Source: JBLWXV01 sp048267245 (GTDB lineage: Bacteria; Bdellovibrionota; Bacteriovoracia; Bacteriovoracales; Bacteriovoracaceae). From it: DNA of 64,000 nucleotides. The DNA is taken from positions 124,001-188,000 of the forward strand of contig JBLWXV010000001.1 of the NCBI GenBank assembly GCA_048267245.1, written 5' to 3'. The position numbers and the translations under genes were made by a program. Below the pieces are notes generated by a model that was given only the letters and a program-made list of their open reading frames with translations, was not told the DNA's origin and made no database searches. Below, one piece after another: positions 33,248 through 42,528 of this stretch (the stretch's first letter is position 1; every line of letters starts with the position of its first letter).

Positions 33248-34854
33248 AGGCCCAACTAAGTATTACTCCCATTGGCGGCTCTGGCCAAATCGGTAGCAAC
33301 CTCATCCATCTCTCAAATGGTAAGAGCTCCTTTGTCATCGATTGTGGCCTGCTATTTCCCTACGAAGATTTTTTCGATATCAACTATCTCATTCCAGACT
33401 TCTATGATCTCGATCCAGCTCCGACTCATTTAATTATCAGTCATGGACATGAGGATCACATTGGGGCCATTGTTGAGTTTGTTCGGGCCTACCCACAAAT
33501 TGAAATTTGGACCTCTCCGTTTACACGTGAACTCATTGTTAGAAAGCTAGGATTTGCTAGTGAAGCTGCAAATATTAAGATCTTCAGGTCAACTGACGAG
33601 ATCCTTGTCGATGACTTTGTCATTCGACCTCTTGAGGTAAATCATTCGATTCCAGAAACGCATGGACTCTTTATCTATCAAAAATCCCATGACTACTGTT
33701 TCTTCTATGTTTCAGATTTTAAGGTTGATCCCAATGCGATCAATGAACGTCCCTTTGACCTAGATTTGCTCGCAAAGTGGGCCGCTCCCTTTAAGCGCCG
33801 CTTATTAGCTGCTGATAGCACCAATATTCTCTCATCCAATCACAAGACTACCTCTGAGAGTGAAGTGAAGGAATCTCTGAGAAAAGTCTTAAAGAATGTC
33901 CCTGGCAGAGCTTTTATAACTCTCTTTAGTAGTAATGTTCATCGCATTCAAAATATCACAGAGGTCTGCCGGGAGCTTGGAAAGAAAGTTATGACCGTTG
34001 GCCGCTCGGTAGAGAACTACATGAATGCAGGACTAGCGACGGGCCATCTAAGTGACGTTTCTGATATCTTAAGAACACCTGAGAGCTATGATGTTAATAG
34101 TGACAAACTTGTCGTGATAACTTCTGGTTGCCAGGGTGAATTTAGATCTGGACTCAAGCGCATCTCCCTTGGCAGTGACTCAAACTTTAAACCTAGGCCT
34201 AGGGATACAGTTATCTTTAGTAGTAAGGCTATTCCAGGAAATGAGAAGAAAGTTTCCTTGATGCTCAATGACCTCACTGCTCTTGGAGCACAGATCATCC
34301 TCGACTCTTCTGATTGCCGCGTACATGCAAGTGGCCATGCCGGTGTCGATGATCTGGCCATGCTCTACAATGCCTTTGCTCCAACCACCTTTTTTCCCAC
34401 CCATGGAGAGACTTTCTTCTTAGAGCGCCACCAAGAGCACTTTGAAGAGCTTCATAAAAATTGTCAGGTACTACGCCCCCTCAACTTTGATTCAATAGTC
34501 ATTGGCAAGTCCAAGATTGAACTAGTTAATGGTGAGGCTAAACCTCCTATCCTCATTCACGGTAGTCACCATGTTATCGAGCGTGAGGCCATCTCCGAGC
34601 GCCGCAAACTTGCTTGCCAGGGTCTTATTTGTCTGAGCGTGGTCTTTAAAAAGAACGCTATCGCGCACATACAGGCAAGCCTACAAGGCCTGCCACGCTC
34701 CATTGACGACCAGGCGGTATGTGAAAAAGTCCGAGAGATATATTCAGGTAAAGCCGGCCCAGCTGCAGAGGAATTGCGCATTGGTCTTCGCCGCTTTTAC
34801 GGGGAATTTCTTGGCTACCGCCCCCAAGTCATTGTTCAGGTTTTTTCTCTCTAG
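33244..34854 (+). CDS. rnj: Ribonuclease J (apparent CTG start codon)
   Basis: 536 residues if translation starts at CTG 33244-33246. The frame has a stop at 33223-33225 and no ATG, GTG or TTG until a TTG at 33766, which lies inside the catalytic domain. The CTG overlaps the udk stop as CTGA and has AGGA 7 nt upstream (33231-33234). Translation from it gives the exact RNase J start: SITPIGGSGQIGSN, CGLLFP, then the metal motif SHGHEDHIGA (His67, His69, Asp71, His72). The beta-CASP part has SGCQGE, HASGHAG and FFPTHGE. RNase J is a 5'-3' exo- and endoribonuclease of mRNA decay. Confidence 0.88.
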   Translation: MKAQLSITPIGGSGQIGSNLIHLSNGKSSFVIDCGLLFPYEDFFDINYLIPDFYDLDPAPTHLIISHGHEDHIGAIVEFVRAYPQIEIWTSPFTRELIVRKLGFASEAANIKIFRSTDEILVDDFVIRPLEVNHSIPETHGLFIYQKSHDYCFFYVSDFKVDPNAINERPFDLDLLAKWAAPFKRRLLAADSTNILSSNHKTTSESEVKESLRKVLKNVPGRAFITLFSSNVHRIQNITEVCRELGKKVMTVGRSVENYMNAGLATGHLSDVSDILRTPESYDVNSDKLVVITSGCQGEFRSGLKRISLGSDSNFKPRPRDTVIFSSKAIPGNEKKVSLMLNDLTALGAQIILDSSDCRVHASGHAGVDDLAMLYNAFAPTTFFPTHGETFFLERHQEHFEELHKNCQVLRPLNFDSIVIGKSKIELVNGEAKPPILIHGSHHVIEREAISERRKLACQGLICLSVVFKKNAIAHIQASLQGLPRSIDDQAVCEKVREIYSGKAGPAAEELRIGLRRFYGEFLGYRPQVIVQVFSL

Positions 34855-34869
34855 ATCCGAAAGGTAAGT

Positions 34870-35430
34870 GTGGAAAATTATTTATTCTATATTCTCATTC
34901 TTTTGAGTTTGTTGATTTCGATACTCGTTGTCGCGGTTCTTGTTCTTATTTTTTTCTATCTTCGAGACAAGAGAAAGCAATTCAACCAACCCACTCAAAG
35001 AGAGCACAATTTAGTTGCGGCCACACCACCAAAGCCCAGTGTTTATAGACCACCTCGTGCAGAGGGTTATTGTGCCAATCACGATAGTGAAAAGGCCGTC
35101 GCCCTCTGCGCCGTTTGTTCTAAAACCCTTTGTGAAGAATGTGCCTCAGAGGCGGAGAATCTCTACTTCTGCTCTGAACATTTCCAGACCTACCTAGAAC
35201 ACGAGTGGATATCGCTAACCAATATCAAAACAACCCCTGACAATCCAAGTGAGGGTGTAGCTCTCTATGAGTTTAAGGATAAACTCTGGTCAAGCGAGCA
35301 CGTTCCAACTTTTATCGTAACCCATTACCGAATCAATATTGAGAATGATTTTATTGAATCTTACGTGCAACTTCACGTTCGCAAAGATGATGAAGATATG
35401 CTTAAGGAAAAAATAAAAGGGCACCTATAA
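34870..35430 (+). CDS. Membrane-anchored protein with B-box-type zinc finger
   Basis: 186 residues from GTG 34870. One strong N-terminal membrane helix (about 5-31) precedes a Pro-rich linker. A cross-brace zinc motif then follows, C-x2-H...C-x2-C...C-x2-C...C-x2-H, in CANHDSEKAVALCAVCSK and LCEECASEA...YFCSEH. The last about 60 residues (ALYEFKDKLWSSE onward) resemble the DUF2007-type signal-transducing fold. Bacterial B-box-like fingers occur in membrane proteins of unknown role. It lies 15 nt after rnj, so it may share its transcript, and ends at a bidirectional terminator before ftsZ. Confidence 0.72.
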   Translation: MENYLFYILILLSLLISILVVAVLVLIFFYLRDKRKQFNQPTQREHNLVAATPPKPSVYRPPRAEGYCANHDSEKAVALCAVCSKTLCEECASEAENLYFCSEHFQTYLEHEWISLTNIKTTPDNPSEGVALYEFKDKLWSSEHVPTFIVTHYRINIENDFIESYVQLHVRKDDEDMLKEKIKGHL

Positions 35431-35437
35431 GGTGCCC
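35419..35437. terminator. Bidirectional terminator between the zinc-finger gene and ftsZ
   Basis: GGGCACC (35419-35425) and GGTGCCC (35431-35437) form a stem with a 5-nt loop. On the plus strand CTTTCT follows; on the minus strand TTTTATTTTTTCC follows, so it is stronger for the ftsZ transcript. Confidence 0.8.
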
Positions 35438-35464
35438 CTTTCTCAAGCATTTGGGGGAAAACGC

Positions 35465-36931
35465 TTAAAGATCAAGAGGGCGGCTTTCGCTTCTCTCTTG
35501 CTGTTCTTTGCTGTCATCGCGACGAAGATAAGTTGGCGTATCAAACTCATCCTCTTCAAAATTAATGAAACCTAGCTTCTCTGCAATGCTGCGAGTACGA
35601 GATGAGGCTTCATTTCTCTCCTCTTTTCTTGTAGGAGTGTGAGCAACTTCACTAGTTTGCTTATTCATTTCATAGCGTGAGGCAGCTGAACGAATTGAGT
35701 CAGCTAGCGTTGATGTTCTCTGCTCTGTAGTCTGCTCTGGCTGGGCCTTGGCTGTTACTTGAGCTGATTCAGTTGTTTCAGAAGTCGCTGGTGTGGCTTC
35801 TGGCTGAGTCCAAGTCTCTCTCGTTGGAGTTTGGGCCACAACCGTTTCACGAACAGGAACTTCTCTTTCAAATGTTGGCTGAGGAGCTGGCTCTCTTCTG
35901 GCTTCCATCACTGGAGCAGAAGTTTCAGTTTGAGTCGTAGTCATTTTTGGAACACTTACAACTCTCTCTAGTCCACCAAGTCCAGTTGCAATAACTGTGA
36001 CCTTAATATCATCTTCCATATTCTCATCAATCACTGATCCAAAGATGATCTCTGCATCGTCATCAGCTGCTTCTGTAATTAGAGTTACAGCTTCACTCAC
36101 TTCGTGCATTGTCATTGAGACATTACCAGTGATGTTAATGATTAGACCGGTGGCACCGTCAATTGAGATGTCCTCAAGAAGTGGTGAACTGATAGCTTCA
36201 GTAGCGGCTTTAATTGCGCGGTCTGGACCAGTTGCAAAACCAGTCCCCATAAGGGCTTGACCTTTATTGAGCATAACTGCTTTAACGTCAGCAAAGTCAG
36301 CATTCACATGACCGGTTGTATTGATTAGGTCAGAAATACCTCTTACAGCATTTAAAAGTACTTCATCTGCACGCTTAAAAGTATCCACAAGAGAGAGACT
36401 CTCACCAGCAATGTAGAGCAGTCTCTGATTTGGGATAGTAATGAGTGAGTCTACGTTCTCCTCAAGCACTGACATTCCAGCTTCTGCCTGTCTAAAGCGC
36501 TTCTTTCCTTCAAAGAGGAAAGGCTTAGTGACTACACCAACTGTAAGAGCCCCAAGCTCTTTAGCAAGCTTAGCAATAACTGGAGCTGCACCAGTACCTG
36601 TACCGCCACCCATACCGGCAGTTACGAATACCATATCTGCGCCTTCTAGCACTTCAGATAGTTTTTCATATTCATCAAGAGCGGCTTTGCGACCAATCTC
36701 TGGATTTGCTCCGGCGCCAAGACCTTTTGTAATCTCTGAGCCGAGTTGAATTTTAGTTGGGGCCATATTGGCAGCAAGGGCCTGTGAATCTGTATTGGCT
36801 ACAATGAACTCAACACCAGTGAGGCCTTCGCGAATCATCGTGTTTACGGCATTACAGCCACCACCACCAACGCCAATTACACGAATTTTAGCGCCATGTT
36901 GTACCTTACGGTCATCAGAAATCTCAAACAT
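35465..36931 (-). CDS. ftsZ: Cell division protein FtsZ
   Basis: 488 residues. The tubulin signature MGGGTGTGAAP is near 106-116, IGVGGGGCNAVN is near the start, and the T7 loop is NADFADVK. A linker of about 150 residues rich in Thr, Glu and Gln precedes the C-terminal peptide DTPTYLRRDD, the FtsA-binding tail, followed by about 14 extra residues. The long linker makes it larger than E. coli FtsZ (383). A strong AGGGGG ribosome-binding site lies before the ATG. It is last in the dcw cluster, 15 nt after ftsA. Confidence 0.98.
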   Translation of the reverse strand: MFEISDDRKVQHGAKIRVIGVGGGGCNAVNTMIREGLTGVEFIVANTDSQALAANMAPTKIQLGSEITKGLGAGANPEIGRKAALDEYEKLSEVLEGADMVFVTAGMGGGTGTGAAPVIAKLAKELGALTVGVVTKPFLFEGKKRFRQAEAGMSVLEENVDSLITIPNQRLLYIAGESLSLVDTFKRADEVLLNAVRGISDLINTTGHVNADFADVKAVMLNKGQALMGTGFATGPDRAIKAATEAISSPLLEDISIDGATGLIINITGNVSMTMHEVSEAVTLITEAADDDAEIIFGSVIDENMEDDIKVTVIATGLGGLERVVSVPKMTTTQTETSAPVMEARREPAPQPTFEREVPVRETVVAQTPTRETWTQPEATPATSETTESAQVTAKAQPEQTTEQRTSTLADSIRSAASRYEMNKQTSEVAHTPTRKEERNEASSRTRSIAEKLGFINFEEDEFDTPTYLRRDDSKEQQERSESRPLDL

Positions 36932-36946
36932 ACTTATCCCCCTGTT

Positions 36947-38185
36947 CTAAAAAATTTCCTTAAGAACACTTTTTAATGAATCACTTAATCTTCCAATGAG
37001 ATCAACTGACCCGCTAGTAATTTCGGCCTGTACAGGGCTGTGCACTCTGAGCTTTGAAGACTCGAGCAGCAGACCTAAGACCGTTGAATATTTTGGATTT
37101 TGCATAAGGTTGGTCATCCCGCCAAACGGCTGAGGATAGCCAACCTTCGTTGGTTTCATGAGGATGTACTCACCAAGCTCAGGCATTCCTTTAATAAGAG
37201 CGCCACCACCAGTGAGAACAATCCCGCCAGAAACTTCATTTTCAATTTCTTTATCTTTTATAATTTCACTAATGAGATCAAAAAGTTCTTCAGCTCTTGC
37301 ACCTAGAACTTCTGCAACCACACTTAGTTTGACTTCGCGTGGCTTAGTTCCTGAGAGCCCTTGAACTGTAATATGCGCAGACTGATTCAGTTTTTCTGAG
37401 AGAACTGAACCGTGATTTATCTTAATTCTCTCAGCCTCTGCATGTGGGACTTTAAGGGCCACCGCCAAATCATTGGTGAAGTGGTTTCCTCCTACAGGAA
37501 TGATCTGACTGTGAACGAGACTGCCTTCTTTCCAGATGGCAATGTCAGTCGTTCCACCACCAATATCTACAAGTACAACACCAAGCTCTTTTTCTTCACT
37601 TGAGAGAACCGCTTCTGAAGAGGCAATTGGTTGAAGAGTAATATGCTCAGCGCGAATTCCTGTTTGCTCTACGCACTTAACTAGGTTTTGAATAAGTGAG
37701 ATGGTGCCAGTGACAATATGTACATGAGCCTCAAGTCTTACTCCGCACATACCAACTGGATTCTTAATTCCTCTCGTGTTATCCACTCTGAATTCCTGTG
37801 GTATCACGTGAATGATTTCGCGATCACTTGGAATGACAACGGCCTTAGCCGCTTCAAGCACGCGCTCGACATCGACTTCAGTGATCTCATGCCCTTTGAT
37901 GGCCACGACACCAGATGAGTTAAAGCTATAGATGTGATTGCCAGCGATTCCAATGGTGGCCTTAGAGATATTAACTCCGGCCATGAGCTTGGCTTCTTCT
38001 AGAGAGTTTTGGATCGAGCGAACGGTCTTGTCGATATTAACGACAGAGCCTTTCTTAAGCCCGTAACTAGGATGCGTCCCGATCCCAATGATCTCTAAAT
38101 CTGACTGTGAGTTTTGGATACCGACAATGGTACAAACCTTAGTAGTACCAACATCTAATCCTACAAGGATATTTTTGTCGTTCAT
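36947..38185 (-). CDS. ftsA: Cell division protein FtsA
   Basis: 412 residues, actin-like fold: phosphate-1 GLDVGTTKVC, SHS2 (1C) domain insert with GMCGVRLEAH, phosphate-2 VDIGGGTTDIAIW, and adenosine motif IVLTGGGALIKG. The C-terminal GRLSDSLKSVLKEIF is an amphipathic membrane-targeting helix. FtsA tethers FtsZ to the inner membrane and recruits later division proteins. It is immediately upstream of ftsZ. Confidence 0.98.
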   Translation of the reverse strand: MNDKNILVGLDVGTTKVCTIVGIQNSQSDLEIIGIGTHPSYGLKKGSVVNIDKTVRSIQNSLEEAKLMAGVNISKATIGIAGNHIYSFNSSGVVAIKGHEITEVDVERVLEAAKAVVIPSDREIIHVIPQEFRVDNTRGIKNPVGMCGVRLEAHVHIVTGTISLIQNLVKCVEQTGIRAEHITLQPIASSEAVLSSEEKELGVVLVDIGGGTTDIAIWKEGSLVHSQIIPVGGNHFTNDLAVALKVPHAEAERIKINHGSVLSEKLNQSAHITVQGLSGTKPREVKLSVVAEVLGARAEELFDLISEIIKDKEIENEVSGGIVLTGGGALIKGMPELGEYILMKPTKVGYPQPFGGMTNLMQNPKYSTVLGLLLESSKLRVHSPVQAEITSGSVDLIGRLSDSLKSVLKEIF

Positions 38186-38263
38186 GAGAGTCCTTTCTCA
38201 GATACGGCAAGATTCATTCTGCCAACTGCCGGAAAATATTTCCCCGGCACTTAACTTTAAATT

Positions 38264-39007
38264 TTAGAGAGCGTCAGAGAACTTGACAACCACTTTTTTC
38301 GAATTTGTAAGGTTTATAATGGACGGGATGCGCTTCTTAGCCTCCATATAGCCGACTATCTTTTCAAGCTTTTGCATCTTATCAGTCCAAGATTCGGCCC
38401 CTAGAAAGACCGACGATGGACGTCCACTAATCGAGAGAATAACCGTCAATTCACCTTTGTCATCGAGGATAACCTCGCTAATTTTCTTGCGAACGGCCCC
38501 ATCCACATCGAGCATGAGAGAGGTGATTTTTTCTTGAGTATTTTGATCCATTTCCCCTACTGGCAGGGCGAGATAGGGCAAATCGTGTGAGAGTTTATTC
38601 TCCGTTCGAAGAAGAACCTCGTAAGTTGGATCAAAGAGTTTTCCGTTCTCAACAAGAATCGCTTCGTAGCCTTCAAGACCATTTTCTTTATAAATCTGCA
38701 CTTTCATAAGTGGTTTCGGGCAATCAAAGCGCAGGTCGAGCTGCTTATTCATGGGATCGTAAGAGATCTTATAGTCAGTAATAAAGTGTTTTTGATCGAG
38801 CTTTTCGCCAATGATCTCACTCTTAACAGCGCGCAAGGATTGCTTTTCTTCAAAGGTCTTGATGAGTTTTAGAGACATACTACCAGCACTTCTCGTTGGG
38901 CAATTGCCAAAGTGAGTGCGGTACTTAAGCTCGGTCTCAGTGGGAACTGCCGCCCAGAGAGAGAGTGGAAGAAGGGAGAAGATGAATGAACGAACAAATA
39001 ATTTCAA
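38264..39007 (-). CDS. ftsQ: FtsQ-like division protein (divergent)
   Basis: 247 residues from a TTG at 39005-39007 that overlaps the murB stop (TTGA). There is one N-terminal membrane segment (about 4-20) and a periplasmic part. The closing segment LEKIVGYMEAKKRIPSIINLTNS..VVVKFSD resembles the FtsQ C-terminal subdomain (LGaxxxxxKlxxL...IDLR..n.vvV). The POTRA part is hard to recognise and has a Cys pair (Cys35, Cys95). The assignment rests strongly on position between murB and ftsA. Confidence 0.68.
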   Translation of the reverse strand: MKLFVRSFIFSLLPLSLWAAVPTETELKYRTHFGNCPTRSAGSMSLKLIKTFEEKQSLRAVKSEIIGEKLDQKHFITDYKISYDPMNKQLDLRFDCPKPLMKVQIYKENGLEGYEAILVENGKLFDPTYEVLLRTENKLSHDLPYLALPVGEMDQNTQEKITSLMLDVDGAVRKKISEVILDDKGELTVILSISGRPSSVFLGAESWTDKMQKLEKIVGYMEAKKRIPSIINLTNSKKVVVKFSDAL

Positions 39008-39918
39008 AACTTTTCAACCTCAGTTTCAAAGTCGATCCCTAGGGACATTTTCATCTCTCTTTGAAGCAAAGAGATTAGGTCCTCGACTTGTGTTCGGGTA
39101 GCCTCAGCACGGTTTACCATAAAGTTAGCATGCTTTGGGCTCACTTCAACGCCACCCAGACGAGTTCCCTTTAGACCCATTATATCTATATGATGGCCAG
39201 CACGACAACTGCGGTCATAACCGAACGCATTTTTAAAGATGCAACCACAAGTAAATTCCTTCAATGGTTGAGTGCGGTTGCGAAGGGCCAGATAGTCTCT
39301 AATCTTTGCACTGACCTCTGAATCAACTCCTAAGTGCTTTAAATCAGCTGCATAAATGACATCACCGGCACTTAGAAAATTGTTCTTACGATAACTGTAA
39401 TCGCCCTCTTTAATTACCCTAGTAACAAGGTCACCTTTTTTCGTGGCGATATAAACTTTCTCAACGACGTCCTTAATTTCCCCAAGATTAGTTCCCGCAT
39501 TCATAAAGAGTGCGCCCCCGAGACTGGCCGGAATTCCCGTAAAGACATCCCAACCGCGAAGACCGAACTTTACCGCGTGGCTTGAAAGAACACTGAGAGA
39601 AACTGAAGCTGGAAGGTGATAGCTCTCTCTTGGAGCATCGAGATAACTCTTATCAAATTCAAAGGCGAGCTTTAGATAGATCGCTTCATTTTCTTCGGGC
39701 AAAAGCGCATTGGCCCCCCAGCCTAGTACTCGGTAGTGAAGACCATTTAATGTCAAAAGCTTTAAAGTCTCTTGAAGGGCAGAGACATTAGTCACCTTTA
39801 TTAAGTCACCATGAGAAGTAAGTCTCATCGTCGACATGCGCTTAAGATCAGCGTGTCGTTCAAGCTCCGCACCCTCTACGCTAAAAGAATTTAGAAATTC
39901 CTCTCTCTTAGAGCTCAC
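39004..39918 (-). CDS. murB: UDP-N-acetylenolpyruvoylglucosamine reductase MurB
   Basis: 304 residues, FAD-dependent, type II-like length. Motifs are VLGWGANALL, GIPASLGGALFMNAG (FAD loop), YSYRKNNF and the active-site region TCGCIFKNA. The proton-donor position, Ser in E. coli (GSFFKNP-like), is Cys here. C-terminal KGTRLGGVEVSPKHANFMVN is typical. It reduces UDP-GlcNAc-enolpyruvate to UDP-MurNAc. It overlaps murC by 11 nt and ftsQ by 4 nt. Confidence 0.95.
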   Translation of the reverse strand: MSSKREEFLNSFSVEGAELERHADLKRMSTMRLTSHGDLIKVTNVSALQETLKLLTLNGLHYRVLGWGANALLPEENEAIYLKLAFEFDKSYLDAPRESYHLPASVSLSVLSSHAVKFGLRGWDVFTGIPASLGGALFMNAGTNLGEIKDVVEKVYIATKKGDLVTRVIKEGDYSYRKNNFLSAGDVIYAADLKHLGVDSEVSAKIRDYLALRNRTQPLKEFTCGCIFKNAFGYDRSCRAGHHIDIMGLKGTRLGGVEVSPKHANFMVNRAEATRTQVEDLISLLQREMKMSLGIDFETEVEKF

Positions 39919-41290
39919 TTACTGCCTCACGAGCGAGTCGACCAATAGAGCCGGCGCCACAACAAAGGACAATTGCATTTTCATTGGCATGATTTTTAAT
40001 GAGAGTAGAAAGCTTTTCTCGGGCCAATTCAAAGGCAAATTTAGGATGAGCTCGATTGATATCGGCGGCCAAAATTTGAGATGAGATTCCTGGAATTTCC
40101 TTTTCACTTGCTGGATAAATAGGCATCAAGTGAAGTTCATCGGCTAAGTTAAAGCAATGAATAAATTGGCCCCAACAATCTCTCGTACGGCTATACCTGT
40201 GTGGCTCAAAGACCACGACCAGTTTTTTATCTGGAAAATGCTCGCGGGCCGCTTTAATAGTTACTTCTACCTCTGTTGGGTGGTGACCATAGTCATCGAC
40301 TACCATGAATTCATTTTTTGAGTGGAGCATTTGAAAGCGTCTACCTACTCCGGCAAATTTTCCAATCGCCCCAGCGATCTTTTCAAATGGCACATTTAAA
40401 TGAAGGGCAATACCAATAGCTCCGAGGCAATTGAGAATATTGTGCTCGCCAATTAGTGGGAGCTTCACGACGCCTAATTCGCTATTGCCCTCATAAACTT
40501 TAAACTCACATGGAGCGATGATATCAGCTTTATAATCCCACGCCTCCTCGGGAATGGGTGAAGACTTTCCTTTAATTCCAAAGAATGAATAAGGTTTTCT
40601 CATCACTTCAACCAGAGCGGCGACGCGCTCATCATGAGCATTGAGAAAGCACCTTCCATAGAAGGGAATATTATTGGCAAATGTTGCAAAGGCATCGAGA
40701 AGATTCTTCTCACTACCATAGTGATTCAGGTGATCGTTATCAATATTTGTTATTAACGAAACAATAGAGTTGAGTAAGAGAAATGAGCCATCAGATTCAT
40801 CGGCTTCGGCCACCAAAAGCTGTCCAGAACCAACCTTTGCGTGCCCTCTTAGATTCTCTACAATTCCACCAATGATGTAGGTGGGTTCAAAGCGCGACTC
40901 CTCCAAAATGGTAGCGAGCAAGCTTGTGGTCGTCGTCTTTCCGTGAGTTCCAGCAATGGCCACACCATGCTTTAAGCGCATTAGCTCCGCCAACATTTCG
41001 GCGCGTCTCATCTGAGGAACACCTTGCTCACGCGCTTTCATCATCTCCGGATTTTCATTGGTGATAGCAGAGCTATAGACAATAACATCTGCATCTCCGA
41101 TATTTTCCGCTCGGTGACCAATAAAGATCGAAGCGCCAAGTGACTCCAACTTCTTCGTATTTCCCGATTCAGCAACATCACTTCCCTGGACCGCAAAACC
41201 TAGTGATAGGAGAACTTCGGCAATGCCGCTCATTCCAATTCCACCAATACCAATAAAATGAACTCGAACGTCACTACCTAATAGGGCCAT
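39908..41290 (-). CDS. murC: UDP-N-acetylmuramate--L-alanine ligase MurC
   Basis: 460 residues. N-terminal FIGIGGIGMSGIAEVLL, P-loop AGTHGKTTTTSLL, NIDNDHLNHYG, LPLIGEHNILN, DDYGHHPTEVEVT and VFEPHRYSRT are all intact MurC motifs. It adds the first L-Ala to UDP-MurNAc. It follows ftsW after 15 nt on the minus strand; murG, usually between them, is absent. Confidence 0.97.
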   Translation of the reverse strand: MALLGSDVRVHFIGIGGIGMSGIAEVLLSLGFAVQGSDVAESGNTKKLESLGASIFIGHRAENIGDADVIVYSSAITNENPEMMKAREQGVPQMRRAEMLAELMRLKHGVAIAGTHGKTTTTSLLATILEESRFEPTYIIGGIVENLRGHAKVGSGQLLVAEADESDGSFLLLNSIVSLITNIDNDHLNHYGSEKNLLDAFATFANNIPFYGRCFLNAHDERVAALVEVMRKPYSFFGIKGKSSPIPEEAWDYKADIIAPCEFKVYEGNSELGVVKLPLIGEHNILNCLGAIGIALHLNVPFEKIAGAIGKFAGVGRRFQMLHSKNEFMVVDDYGHHPTEVEVTIKAAREHFPDKKLVVVFEPHRYSRTRDCWGQFIHCFNLADELHLMPIYPASEKEIPGISSQILAADINRAHPKFAFELAREKLSTLIKNHANENAIVLCCGAGSIGRLAREAVSEL

Positions 41291-41305
41291 AAATCCTCTT
41301 TATGA

Positions 41306-42496
41306 TTACCAGGAAAAGTTATTACTTTGTCGGTTAGATGGATCAAAGTTACCTTGATCCGAGAATGAATTTTGATCATTGCTGATGTCTTGTGACTTCT
41401 TCATATATGTTCTTATGACAGAATACAAAATCCCAAGTCCAAAGAAATTTGAAAGAAGAGACGAGCCACCTGAGCTAATAAAGGGAAGGTTAAGTCCCTT
41501 TGTCGGCAGAAGTCCCAAGACCACAGACATATTTAAAACGGCGTTGATCACGATGGTAAAGACAATACTTGAAACTACTAATTGGCTAACACGCTCTTTG
41601 AGATTGAGAGCAATTCGAAAACCAAAGAGAAGAAAGGCCATATAGAGCAGGGCGAGTCCAATCACTCCAAGGAAGCCAAGCTCTTCACCAATCACACTAA
41701 AAATAAAGTCATTGTGTGCTTCGGGAAGATAGAAGAGCTTCTCATTACTATTGCCTAGACCAAGACCAAGCATCCCGCCATTGGCAAAGCCCAAGTAGGA
41801 CTGAATAATTTGAAAGCCACTTCCCAGTGGATTCTTCCAAGGGTCAAGGAAGGTAAGAAGTCTTTTCACTCGATAGGGCTGCGAAAAGAGAGCAAGTGCC
41901 CCGAGGAGCAGGCCAACTCCGAGTCCACTATAGAAGTACTTGCGCGGAAAGCGGCTCATAAAGCAAGTAAAGGCCAAGACAATAAAAGCGATACTAAAGG
42001 AACCAAAATCCGGCTGATTTAAGAGCAGCACAAGTGGCAATACAGCAAGTCCAGCACTCTTAAGACGGGCCTTGAGATCAAGTGAGTCCCAATTTTCAAA
42101 TAGTGCAATTCCGTGAAGGACACTCGTGAATTTCACCAATTCTCCAGGCTGAAAGGACGCAGGTCCGAGATTAATCCAGCGATGCGCTCCCTTAACCTCG
42201 ACACCAAGTCCGGGAATAAAGGTCAGCACCAGAGCAAGTGATATCATTGCACTCAAGAAAGAGCTGTACTTAATCCAAAAAGTCGCCTTTGTTCGAGAGA
42301 CGCCTAGGCCAAGTAAAACAGAGAGCGCAAGGTAGATGAGTTGTTTAATCAAATAATAGGTCGACTCGCCGTGGGTTTCTTTGGAGTAGATGTAGCTGGC
42401 GGAGAAAACCATAGTGATCCCAAAGACCACTAGAATGGCGAGAATAGCAAAAAAGATGCGGGTAGAGGTTTCGAGGTTGTATTCTTCTTCTGTCAT
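41306..42496 (-). CDS. ftsW: Peptidoglycan glycosyltransferase FtsW
   Basis: 396 residues with about ten membrane segments of the SEDS family. It contains HRWINLGPASFQPGELVK, PDFGS, HNDFIFSVIGEELGFLG and the late LPTKGLNLPFISSGGSSLL. An Asp-rich and Gln-rich tail of about 25 residues is cytoplasmic. FtsW polymerises lipid II at the septum with its partner FtsI, which is also in this cluster. RodA is a possible alternative by fold, but the dcw position supports FtsW. Confidence 0.94.
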   Translation of the reverse strand: MTEEEYNLETSTRIFFAILAILVVFGITMVFSASYIYSKETHGESTYYLIKQLIYLALSVLLGLGVSRTKATFWIKYSSFLSAMISLALVLTFIPGLGVEVKGAHRWINLGPASFQPGELVKFTSVLHGIALFENWDSLDLKARLKSAGLAVLPLVLLLNQPDFGSFSIAFIVLAFTCFMSRFPRKYFYSGLGVGLLLGALALFSQPYRVKRLLTFLDPWKNPLGSGFQIIQSYLGFANGGMLGLGLGNSNEKLFYLPEAHNDFIFSVIGEELGFLGVIGLALLYMAFLLFGFRIALNLKERVSQLVVSSIVFTIVINAVLNMSVVLGLLPTKGLNLPFISSGGSSLLSNFFGLGILYSVIRTYMKKSQDISNDQNSFSDQGNFDPSNRQSNNFSW

Positions 42497-42528
42497 TCCT
42501 CTAGTCTACCACCCGTCTGGATGGAGCA

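Noticed and set aside
33766..34854. RNase J starting at TTG 33766
   Set aside because: It would remove the metal-binding HxHxDH motif and 174 conserved residues; the upstream frame is clearly coding and fits a CTG start.
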